From Pseudomonadota bacterium (GTDB lineage Bacteria > Pseudomonadota > Gammaproteobacteria > Steroidobacterales > Steroidobacteraceae): DNA of 5,309 nucleotides. The notes under the pieces are model-generated. The model was given only the letters and a program-made list of their open reading frames with translations, had not been told where the DNA came from and ran no database searches. The translations under genes were made by a program, and so were the position numbers. This document shows, piece after piece, positions 1-5,309 of this stretch. Each line of letters opens with the position of its first letter. The stretch's first letter is position 1. The stretch is taken from positions 1 through 5,309 of the forward strand of contig JAKADE010000236.1 of assembly GCA_021820785.1 (NCBI GenBank). The letters run 5' to 3'.

Positions 1-301
1 CCAGGACGTGACGCAGGTCGGCCGAACCATCCTCGTCCGCAGGCGTTCCCACCGCGATCATCTGGAACAGCCCGTGCACAACACCGGCATCGGGATCGTC
101 GGTGAAACTCAGCCGGCCGGCAGCGCTGTTGCGCCGCAGCAGCGCCTCCAGACCCGGCTCGTGGATCGGCACTTCCCCCCGGCGCAGCCGCTCGATCTTG
201 CCTCGATCCACGTCCACGCACATGACGTGATTGCCCGCATCGGCGAGACACGCGCCGGTGACCAGTCCGACATACCCTGATCCGAATATCGTGATGTTCA
301 T
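1..301 (-). CDS. ugd: UDP-glucose 6-dehydrogenase, N-terminal part (3' end outside window)
   Basis: This enzyme oxidises UDP-glucose to UDP-glucuronate with two NAD+ in the cytoplasm, supplying an acidic sugar donor for surface glycans. The visible 100 residues begin [13 protein letters not shown], an N-terminal Rossmann fold with the GxGYVG dinucleotide loop at residues 7-12, and the acidic D30-V-D32 that binds the NAD ribose. They continue through PIHEPGL (residues 45-51), AVGTP (83-87) and DEDGSADL (89-96), all hallmarks of the UDP-glucose/GDP-mannose dehydrogenase family. The family is usually about 430-450 residues, so roughly three quarters, including the catalytic Cys, lies beyond the edge. 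The ATG at 301-299 is well supported: it starts exactly at the Rossmann strand and has a GAGGA Shine-Dalgarno sequence 6 bases upstream. It follows the phosphatase gene with a 9-base gap. A GDP-mannose or UDP-N-acetyl sugar dehydrogenase cannot be fully excluded from the N-terminus alone, but the [10 protein letters not shown] stretch favours Ugd. Confidence 0.93.
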   Translation of the reverse strand, partial: MNITIFGSGYVGLVTGACLADAGNHVMCVDVDRGKIERLRRGEVPIHEPGLEALLRRNSAAGRLSFTDDPDAGVVHGLFQMIAVGTPADEDGSADLRHVL

Positions 302-307
302 GCTCGA

Positions 308-312
308 TCCTC
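308..312 (-). promoter_or_regulatory. Shine-Dalgarno of ugd overlapping the phosphatase stop codon
   Basis: On the minus strand the sequence reads CTGAGGATCGAGC before the ATG at 301. GAGGA lies 6 bases from the start codon and shares bases with the TGA stop (313-311) of the upstream phosphatase gene. Ribosomes ending the phosphatase therefore sit on the ugd initiation site, suggesting translational coupling (inference). Confidence 0.7.
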
Positions 313-904
313 AGCCTCGCTGGAGCCGGCGCAATGCACCGCCTGCAGACCATTCGAACGCCTCTATCGCCCCGGAGGGGACCTCTATCTGACGAAACTG
401 CGCGAGCGGACGTTGCTCGGCGATCAGTCCGGCGAGCCGGATCATTCCGGCATGCGACACCGCCACCACCGTCCCGGCGTACCCGGCCGGCCAGGGCGGG
501 TGACGTAGAAAGTCGCTCAGCCGCGCATGTGCCTCGGCGAGCGACTCCCCGCCCGGGAAGCGGAACGCTGCCGGGTCCTGCTTCCACCGGCGCAACCCCC
601 CGGGGCAGCGCAGTTTCACTTGTGCCTGGGTGAGACCCTGCCAGGCGCCGAAATCAATCTCCCCGAGACGCGCATCGGGCAGCGCTGCAGCGGCACCGAA
701 CGCATCCGCAATCAGTCCGGCCGTGGCCGTGGCGCGCTGCAGCGGACTCGATACGAGCAGCAGCTGCGCATCCACGCACAGGCGCCCGGCAATCCCCCGG
801 GCCGTCAGGATGCCCGCCGCACACAGCGGCGGATCGGCAAGTCCCTGATAACGCCCCTGCAGGTTCCAGTCGGTCTCCCCGTGCCGCACGAAGCACCAGC
901 GCAT
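311..904 (-). CDS. Histidine phosphatase family protein (phosphoglycerate mutase-like)
   Basis: This is a 197-residue member of the histidine phosphatase (PGM/CobC/SixA-like) superfamily, which removes phosphate through a phospho-histidine intermediate; it is probably cytoplasmic, as no signal peptide is visible. The catalytic RHGET motif is at residues 7-11 with nucleophile H8. Further pocket residues are R57 in SSPLQRA, E82 in GEIDFGAWQG (81-90), and the second histidine H151 in VSHAGMIRL. FPGGES at 116-121 is also typical. All core catalytic residues are present and the length is normal. The ATG at 904 is only seven residues ahead of the active-site motif, so the start is secure; a weak GGAA lies 6 bases upstream. 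The closest named relatives by motif are alpha-ribazole phosphatase and broad-specificity phosphatases, but no cobalamin genes are present. The location between a glycan exporter operon and ugd suggests a sugar-phosphate or other pathway phosphate substrate (inference). Substrate is unknown, so no gene symbol is given. Confidence 0.9.
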   Translation of the reverse strand: MRWCFVRHGETDWNLQGRYQGLADPPLCAAGILTARGIAGRLCVDAQLLLVSSPLQRATATAGLIADAFGAAAALPDARLGEIDFGAWQGLTQAQVKLRCPGGLRRWKQDPAAFRFPGGESLAEAHARLSDFLRHPPWPAGYAGTVVAVSHAGMIRLAGLIAEQRPLAQFRQIEVPSGAIEAFEWSAGGALRRLQRG

Positions 905-918
905 CGTCGGTTCCGCTC

Positions 919-1755
919 TCAGTACGCGTACGTCACGCCGAGCGTGATGCGCCGCCCCGCGTGAATGCCCTCACCGGCCACATCCTGCTCATACTCGATG
1001 AACGGCTTTAGATGCGCCGTCGCCCGATACTTCAGTCGAATGCCGGGCCGCAGCAGATCGTATTGCTCGGAGCGGTCCTGCACCGGCAGCGGCGCACGCA
1101 GTTTCATCGTGCGCACATAGAAAATCCCGGCACCGAGTTCGAGCCGGCGAGTCAGGCGCACCCCGCCTTCGACTTCGGCCCGCAACTGCGCCACGCCGCC
1201 ATCGAGGAAGATCCGCGGGCCCGTCTTCAACACCACGCGCCAGGCCGACCCGGACACGCCGATCTGAAAATCAGGCTCGAGCGCGGTGTGTCCGACGCCG
1301 AGCGCCGGGACCGAACTCGCCGAGCCCGTCGCGGCGACCACGTTGAGCGTGATCGAGTCGGCGAAGTGTGCGCCCTGGACCAGCGCAACGTTCAGTCCGA
1401 GCTCCTGGTCCTGCACGCCGGTGGCGCTGGCCACGGTGCGCAGATGATGGTGCACGCGGATCTTCTCCACCTGCGCGGCACGCAGGTCGTACTCGAGCGA
1501 GAGCCGTCCACCGAGGCCCTGTACTCCCGTGATGCGCAGCATCGTGTAGCGCAGCTCACTGCCCGGCAGCGTCGCGGTGCCGAATTGACCGGGCAGGAAC
1601 ACCTGCGTCGCATCGTACTGGCGCAGTGCGAAGTCAAACGCACCGTTGCCGGCGGACGGCACCCAGGGATCAGCCTGAGCTGCGATCATCCGGCATCCGA
1701 GCACGAGGACTCCGAGGCGCCCGAGGCGCCGCAGACTTCGATGGGCTGCGCTCAT
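919..1755 (-). CDS. Unrecognised exported protein, probable outer-membrane beta-barrel
   Basis: This is a 278-residue protein that I do not recognise by family. Residues 1-28 look like a signal peptide: a basic n-region (H5, R6, R9, R10, R13), a short hydrophobic stretch GVLVLG (15-20), and AQA|DP as a possible signal peptidase I site at 28/29. The rest has alternating hydrophobic/polar stretches suited to amphipathic beta strands, for example at 69-77, 83-92, 117-126, 134-142, 171-179, 187-199, 203-216, 235-243, 247-256 and 267-278. The chain ends in Tyr after alternating residues (RRITLGVTYAY), as outer-membrane proteins commonly do. The only cysteine is C21, inside the leader. The ATG at 1755 is chosen because it forms an ATGA overlap with the exporter stop; there is no clear Shine-Dalgarno, so translation probably depends on coupling. 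An in-frame GTG at 1809 would add 18 unlikely residues ahead of the leader. The position directly behind an ABC exporter suggests a role in glycan export or surface assembly (inference). A lipoprotein with C21 as lipid anchor is the main alternative. Confidence 0.75.
   Translation of the reverse strand: MSAAHRSLRRLGRLGVLVLGCRMIAAQADPWVPSAGNGAFDFALRQYDATQVFLPGQFGTATLPGSELRYTMLRITGVQGLGGRLSLEYDLRAAQVEKIRVHHHLRTVASATGVQDQELGLNVALVQGAHFADSITLNVVAATGSASSVPALGVGHTALEPDFQIGVSGSAWRVVLKTGPRIFLDGGVAQLRAEVEGGVRLTRRLELGAGIFYVRTMKLRAPLPVQDRSEQYDLLRPGIRLKYRATAHLKPFIEYEQDVAGEGIHAGRRITLGVTYAY
1713..1730 (-). repeat. Perfect 9-bp tandem duplication in the signal peptide region
   Basis: The 9-base unit CGAGGCGCC (plus strand) occurs twice with no spacer, at 1713-1721 and 1722-1730. 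It is in frame within the leader of the exported protein and encodes Arg-Leu-Gly twice (residues 10-15). Slippage here would add or remove three residues without a frameshift. It may be chance in GC-rich DNA. Confidence 0.6.
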
Positions 1756-3560
1756 GCGGAGACAGCCAGTCGCAGGTGCGCATTCGCGACGTCCCGATGA
1801 GCCTGCCACAGACTCGCGTACGGGCCCCCGGCGCCGAGCAGCTGCGCATGGGTGCCCCGTTGCACGATCACGCCCTCCTCCAGCACCAGGATGGTGTCGG
1901 CCGCCATGACGGTCGCCAGACGATGGGCGATCAACAGCACCGCGCGGGTGCGCGCCAGCGACTTCAATGCGCGCATCAGGCGCTGCTCCGTCAGCGGATC
2001 GACGCTGCTGCTCGGCTCATCGAGAATAATCACGGACGCACCACTCAGCATGGCGCGCGCCACGGCGACGCACTGGCGCTGCCCCCCCGAGAGCGTCGCA
2101 CCGCGCTCGCCCACAACGGTATCGAATCCCTCCGGCAGCGCCGCCAGAACTTCCTCGATCCCGGCAGCGCGTGCGGCGCCGATCGCCTCGTCGCGGCCCG
2201 CATCCTCCCGCCCGTAAGCGATGTTGGACCACACCGGTCCATGAAACAGCTGCGGCTCCTGTCCGATGAGCGCAATGTGCGAACGCACGTAATGCAGGCT
2301 CAGTTCACGCAGGTCACAGCCATCGAGTGTGACCGTTCCGGCGTGCGGATCGTGAAAGCGCGCCGCAAGTGCCGCCAGGGTGGACTTTCCGGCCCCGGTG
2401 GCCCCTACCAGCGCCACGGTGCGCCCGGGCTCGAGCGCGAACGAGACTTCACGCACCGCGGCCCGCTGCGCACCGTAACCGAAGGTCACCTGATGAAACT
2501 CGAGCACGCCGAAGCAGCGCTGCGGATCGCTCCCCGCGTGCGACTGTGCCATCGCGTCCGCTTGCCCCCAGTACTCCTCGATCCGCTCCAGGGCGACCGC
2601 GGCGCGGCCGAACACCCGCCCGGCCTTGGCCAGCTGGCGGGCCGGCGTGACGATCGCGCGCAGGTAGGCCAGAAACACCAGCAGGTCGCCGGCACTCAGC
2701 GTTCCGTTCAACACGAGCACCGCGCCGTACCATGCGATTGCACCGGTGGCCAATGCGATGGCGAGATTCATCGCCGGCGCGAAACCGGCCTGCATACGGT
2801 TGCCGCGCAGCGCCGCCTCGAGCACCCCGCGGGCGCGTGCCGTGAAGCGGCGCTCCTCGAACGCCTCGCGCGCGCAGGCCTGCACCAGCTGGATGTTGCC
2901 GAGCGTCTCCTGGACCGCACCGCTCTGCAGACCTTCCTCGCGGCGTGTCTCACGGGCCGCGCTGCGGATCGCCGCGGTGAAATGTCGCGCGATACCGACC
3001 AGCACGGGCGCGACCGCCAGCGTGATCAGTCCATAGCGCCAGTTCATCGCCAGCATGACGACGAAGATGCCGCCGATGGTGAGCAGCTGCGGCAGCAGAT
3101 CGAGCCCCACGGCCGCAACGAACTGCTGCAGCGCGTTGATGTCTCCGCCGATGCGCGTGGCGAGCTCGCCGCTCAGGTGCTCGCGATGAAACGACTGCGG
3201 CAGACGCAGCAGATGCGCGAAGAAGTCCCGCCGCAGAGCAAAGCCGATCCGCTGCGCCCCGTCGAGCAGCAGTCGATTGCCGAAATACGCCAGCGCGGCA
3301 TCGAGGACGCCGAGCAGCACGATTGCAGCCCCCAGCACATGCAACAGCACCAGGCGGTGCATCTGCGGGTCAGGCAGCAGCATGGCCCACGCGCCGAGCG
3401 GCTTGCGGAAGATGACGCTGTCGACGATGAACTTCAGCGGCCAGGGCAGCAAAAGCGCCACTGCGGCGCGCAGTGCCATTGCCGCAGCACCTGCGCCGAG
3501 CCGTGCTCGCTCGCGCAGCAGATATGCGCTGAGCCGCCACCGCGGCTGTGCGGGCCTCAT
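1752..3560 (-). CDS. ABC exporter with fused transmembrane and ATPase domains (MsbA-like type)
   Basis: This 602-residue half-transporter should work as a homodimer in the inner membrane, using ATP to flip or export a substrate. The N-terminal half carries about six hydrophobic spans, roughly residues 24-48, 68-93, 152-172, 175-192, 260-285 and 290-306, including PWPLKFIVD (39-47). The C-terminal ATPase domain has every key motif: A-loop aromatic Y362, Walker A GATGAGKST (386-394, K392), Q-loop Q434, signature LSGGQ (490-494), Walker B VIILDE with catalytic E515, D-loop SSVD (518-521, canonical form SALD) and H-loop H546. It should therefore be catalytically competent. The length is typical for MsbA-like/type IV exporters. 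The ATG at 3560 overlaps the upstream glycosyltransferase stop as ATGA and has GGAG 7 bases upstream. The stop overlaps the next start in the same way. Between glycosyltransferases and a probable outer-membrane protein, a lipid-linked glycan or glycolipid is the likeliest cargo (inference); peptide or lipid A transport cannot be excluded, so the name msbA is not assigned. Confidence 0.93.
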   Translation of the reverse strand: MRPAQPRWRLSAYLLRERARLGAGAAAMALRAAVALLLPWPLKFIVDSVIFRKPLGAWAMLLPDPQMHRLVLLHVLGAAIVLLGVLDAALAYFGNRLLLDGAQRIGFALRRDFFAHLLRLPQSFHREHLSGELATRIGGDINALQQFVAAVGLDLLPQLLTIGGIFVVMLAMNWRYGLITLAVAPVLVGIARHFTAAIRSAARETRREEGLQSGAVQETLGNIQLVQACAREAFEERRFTARARGVLEAALRGNRMQAGFAPAMNLAIALATGAIAWYGAVLVLNGTLSAGDLLVFLAYLRAIVTPARQLAKAGRVFGRAAVALERIEEYWGQADAMAQSHAGSDPQRCFGVLEFHQVTFGYGAQRAAVREVSFALEPGRTVALVGATGAGKSTLAALAARFHDPHAGTVTLDGCDLRELSLHYVRSHIALIGQEPQLFHGPVWSNIAYGREDAGRDEAIGAARAAGIEEVLAALPEGFDTVVGERGATLSGGQRQCVAVARAMLSGASVIILDEPSSSVDPLTEQRLMRALKSLARTRAVLLIAHRLATVMAADTILVLEEGVIVQRGTHAQLLGAGGPYASLWQAHRDVANAHLRLAVSA

Positions 3561-4789
3561 GCCGCCGCTCCGACGCGTGCGGCATCAGCGAGAGTCGCCA
3601 CGCACGTCACGATCCGCTCCCAGCCGCGCCCGGCGACGCGTTGCTGAGCGGTGCGCCCCATGCGTGCGCGCCGCCCGGGATCATCGAGCAGCGTGACGAT
3701 CGCCCGGGCGCAGTCGAGCGCATCGTCGGGTCGATAGAGCAAGCCGCTCTCGCCGTCGTCAATCAGTTCGGTCAGCTGACCGATACGGGGCGCAACCACC
3801 GCGCGGCCGCAGGCCATCGCCTCGATCACCTTCAGCGGCGAGAAATAGAAATCCGCGGCCGACTGGTACGGGGCCACCACCAGGTCGCAGGCCGCGGTCC
3901 ACCCCGGAACCTCCGCGTGTGCCACCCGGCCGAGCATGCTGACGCGCTCGCGCCACGGTGCGGCCTCGACCGCGCTGCGAAATGCGCCGGAGCGCGGCCC
4001 ATCGCCGACTGCGAGGAGGTGAGCGTCGCGCGCCGTGCAGACGGACTGGAATGCCTCGAGCAGCAGATCGGTACCGTGCCAGGCCTTGAAACTGCCGACA
4101 AAGCCGATCAGGCCGGTCTGCTCCCGCACGCCGAGGCGCGCGCGCAGCGCCGCACGGTCCCGCTCACCGGCGGCGAAGCGGGCCAGGTCGACCCCGTTGG
4201 GCAGCACGTGGACCTGCGCGGCGCGCTCCGGCACCTGCGCTGCAATGTAGTGTTTCACGGCGCTCGAGACCGCCACGATGGCCGAGGCGCTGGCGAACGC
4301 CGCGCACTCCATGCGCCGCGCGATCGACTCGAGGCACAGACCGCGGAAGCGCTTGTGCTCATCGACGAGCGGCGCGTTGACTTCGAGAATGCGCGGGCAG
4401 CCGATGCGTTCGGCGATCCGTGCCCCGGCGCTGCCAAACAGCGCGTGCCGCTCGTAGATGAAGTCCGGCACGAAGCGGCGCGCCTCGAGCAGCTGCTCGA
4501 GGCGCGCCGGGAGGGCGCCGTCGTAGGCGATCTTGGCACGCTCGCCGGCCAGAAGCGCCGCATCAGCGGCCATCGACTCGAGGCCGGAGAGCTGCACGGC
4601 CGGGTCGGGCGCCACCTGCGCAATCGACACCGGCGGCGCCTCGTTGCCGCTGCCGAGCCGCGCGCACACCAGCAGCACCTCGTGACCCAAGGCGGCAGCG
4701 GCCCTGACGAACTCGCGCACGTGCACCGAGGCACCCTTGTCGCCGAGCACCGGGATGCCCTGATCGAAGTTCAGATACAGGAGCCTCAC
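3557..4789 (-). CDS. GT4-like glycosyltransferase (GT-B fold)
   Basis: This 410-residue protein is a complete GT-B glycosyltransferase that should transfer a sugar from a nucleotide donor to a growing, probably lipid-linked glycan at the inner face of the membrane. The N-terminal domain starts VRLLYLNFDQGIP and holds the glycine-containing acceptor-side loop GDKGASVHVREF (16-27). The C-terminal donor-binding domain has PNGVD (197-201), GFVGSFKAWHGTDLLLEA (229-246), VGDGP (261-265) and FYFSPLKVIEAMACG (314-328). The second acidic residue of the EX7E motif is E323, while the first position is Tyr315, a variation seen in the SPLK-type subgroup. The GTG at 4789 is preferred: it makes a GTGA overlap with the upstream stop, has GGGGAAGG at 4796-4803, and begins right at the first beta strand. 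An in-frame start at 4918 would add 43 arginine/cysteine-rich residues that are the out-of-frame reading of the upstream gene. Donor and acceptor sugars cannot be told from sequence. Confidence 0.92.
   Translation of the reverse strand: MRLLYLNFDQGIPVLGDKGASVHVREFVRAAAALGHEVLLVCARLGSGNEAPPVSIAQVAPDPAVQLSGLESMAADAALLAGERAKIAYDGALPARLEQLLEARRFVPDFIYERHALFGSAGARIAERIGCPRILEVNAPLVDEHKRFRGLCLESIARRMECAAFASASAIVAVSSAVKHYIAAQVPERAAQVHVLPNGVDLARFAAGERDRAALRARLGVREQTGLIGFVGSFKAWHGTDLLLEAFQSVCTARDAHLLAVGDGPRSGAFRSAVEAAPWRERVSMLGRVAHAEVPGWTAACDLVVAPYQSAADFYFSPLKVIEAMACGRAVVAPRIGQLTELIDDGESGLLYRPDDALDCARAIVTLLDDPGRRARMGRTAQQRVAGRGWERIVTCVATLADAARVGAAA
3568..3571 (-). promoter_or_regulatory. Shine-Dalgarno of the ABC exporter gene
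   Basis: GGAG on the minus strand lies 7 bases upstream of the ATG at 3560, inside the end of the upstream glycosyltransferase gene. It supports the ATG that forms the ATGA overlap as the true start. Confidence 0.6.
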
Positions 4790-5309
4790 GGCGCACCTTC
4801 CCCGGCAACGGCCGCAGCGCCGGGCAGACTGCCCTGCACCGGCCGTTGCTTCGCAGCCTCGTCCGCGCAGCATGAGTCGCAGTCCATCAGAGCATGCAGA
4901 CCGCGGGTGGTCTGCCACAGATCAAACTCGCGGGCGAGCACCGCGCGGGCGCTTCGGGCGAGACTCTCAGCCAGCGGCGCATCGGCGAGCATCCGGCGCA
5001 TCGCCGCCGCGAGCGCGACCGGGTCGCGCGACGGCGCGAGCAATCCCGTCTGTCCGTGGCGAACCAGCTCCGGAATGCCCGACACGTCGCTCGCCACGAC
5101 CGGGACGCCGACCGCCATCGCCTCGGCGATGACGTTCGGGATGCCGTCACGGTCCCCGTCCTCCGCGATCCGCGGCGCGAGCACGAACAGGTCGGCCTGC
5201 CGATAGCGTCCGAGCAGCTCCCGGTGCGTCATCGACCCGCTGAAGCGGACCCGGTCGTGCAAGCCGAGTCGCCGCACCTCGGCGGCGAGCGCGGCGCGCA
5301 GCGGACCGT
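4786..5309 (-). CDS. GT4-type glycosyltransferase, C-terminal part (5' end outside window)
   Basis: The reading frame is open to the window edge, giving at least 173 residues of a GT-B glycosyltransferase donor domain. It begins GPLRAAL, the usual sequence after the GxGP nucleotide-sugar loop, followed by LGLHDRVRFSG (residues 14-24 of the fragment), a typical pre-motif strand. The donor site reads DGDRDGIPNVIAEAMAVG (50-67), where D54-x7-E62 is the EX7E equivalent with Asp for the first Glu, and then VVASDVSGIPELV (70-82). This RDGIPN form is typical of GT4 enzymes of exopolysaccharide loci, including WcaL-like proteins (family knowledge). A GTG at 5277 falls in the middle of the fold and is not the start. 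After the fold the protein has a tail of about 30 residues, with a Cys cluster MDCDSCC (141-147) and then an Ala/Gly-rich end. The stop overlaps the start of the next gene as GTGA. The acceptor domain is missing, so specificity cannot be judged. Confidence 0.92.
   Translation of the reverse strand, partial: GPLRAALAAEVRRLGLHDRVRFSGSMTHRELLGRYRQADLFVLAPRIAEDGDRDGIPNVIAEAMAVGVPVVASDVSGIPELVRHGQTGLLAPSRDPVALAAAMRRMLADAPLAESLARSARAVLAREFDLWQTTRGLHALMDCDSCCADEAAKQRPVQGSLPGAAAVAGEGAP
4796..4803 (-). promoter_or_regulatory. Shine-Dalgarno deciding the GTG start of the second glycosyltransferase
   Basis: GGGGAAGG on the minus strand ends 6 bases before the GTG at 4789. With the GTGA overlap it favours this non-ATG start over the far upstream in-frame candidate at 4918. 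Confidence 0.65.

Noticed and set aside
905..918. Possible promoter or terminator in the largest gap between genes.
   Set aside because: The gap is only 14 bases, with no hairpin plus T-run and no -35/-10 pair. It contains only a weak GGAA ribosome site.
1446..1454. HHH triplet (residues 102-104) in the exported protein as a metal site.
   Set aside because: It is a single His run without matching ligands elsewhere, and is more likely a loop between strands.
1012..1800. Plus-strand open frame (262 codons) opposite the exported-protein gene.
   Set aside because: It is again codon-in-register with the sense gene, giving an Arg/His/Gln-rich translation without motifs. The minus-strand frame has a leader, a beta-strand pattern and operon linkage.
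1626..3647. Very long plus-strand open frame (673 codons) opposite the ABC exporter gene.
   Set aside because: Its codons are in exact register with the exporter codons, so it stays open simply because the sense gene almost never uses TTA, CTA or TCA. The translation is rich in Arg, Gln and His, has no recognisable domain and ignores gene borders, while the minus strand has a complete set of ABC motifs.
4790..4918. N-terminal extension of the second glycosyltransferase from an in-frame start at 4918.
   Set aside because: The 43 extra residues are Arg/Cys-rich and lie wholly inside the upstream gene. The GTG at 4789 has a strong Shine-Dalgarno, a GTGA overlap and starts at the first beta strand.
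3548..5206. Long plus-strand open frame (552 codons) opposite both glycosyltransferase genes.
   Set aside because: It has the same cause: it is codon-in-register with the 3557-4789 gene and low-complexity in content. It runs across the junction of two real genes and has no start-site support.
1..5309. Search for tRNA or rRNA genes, CRISPR arrays, insertion sequences, attachment sites or phage genes.
   Set aside because: Nothing of the kind was seen. The window is almost completely filled by six co-directional genes of uniform base composition, with no sign of an insertion.

Overview
The window is GC-rich, Gram-negative-type bacterial DNA. The nearly absent A/T-ending codons, the compact overlapping genes and a cysteine-poor, Tyr-ending beta-barrel-like protein suggest a high-GC proteobacterium (gamma or beta); the exact lineage cannot be read from the sequence. 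All six genes lie on the minus strand, so the operon reads from position 5309 down to 1. Both end genes are cut by the window edge.

In transcription order: (1) the C-terminal part of a GT4-type glycosyltransferase (5309-4786); (2) a second, complete GT4-like glycosyltransferase (4789-3557); (3) a complete ABC exporter with fused membrane and ATPase domains (3560-1752); (4) an unrecognised exported protein with features of an outer-membrane beta-barrel (1755-919); (5) a histidine-phosphatase (phosphoglycerate mutase-like) enzyme (904-311); (6) the first 100 residues of a UDP-glucose 6-dehydrogenase (301-1). Three successive junctions are 4-base start/stop overlaps (GTGA, ATGA, ATGA). The last two gaps are 14 and 9 bases. 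There is no room for an internal promoter or terminator in any gap, and none was seen; the operon promoter and terminator must lie outside the window.

Taken together this looks like part of a surface-glycan (exopolysaccharide, capsule or glycolipid) locus. Ugd would supply UDP-glucuronate, the two glycosyltransferases would build the glycan, and the one-polypeptide ABC exporter would flip or export a lipid-linked glycan or glycolipid. The exported protein coupled to the transporter gene is a candidate envelope partner. The phosphatase may act on a sugar phosphate. The gene families are firm except for the exported protein; the pathway assignment is inference from context. The most interesting element is the unidentified beta-barrel-like gene placed directly after the exporter gene.
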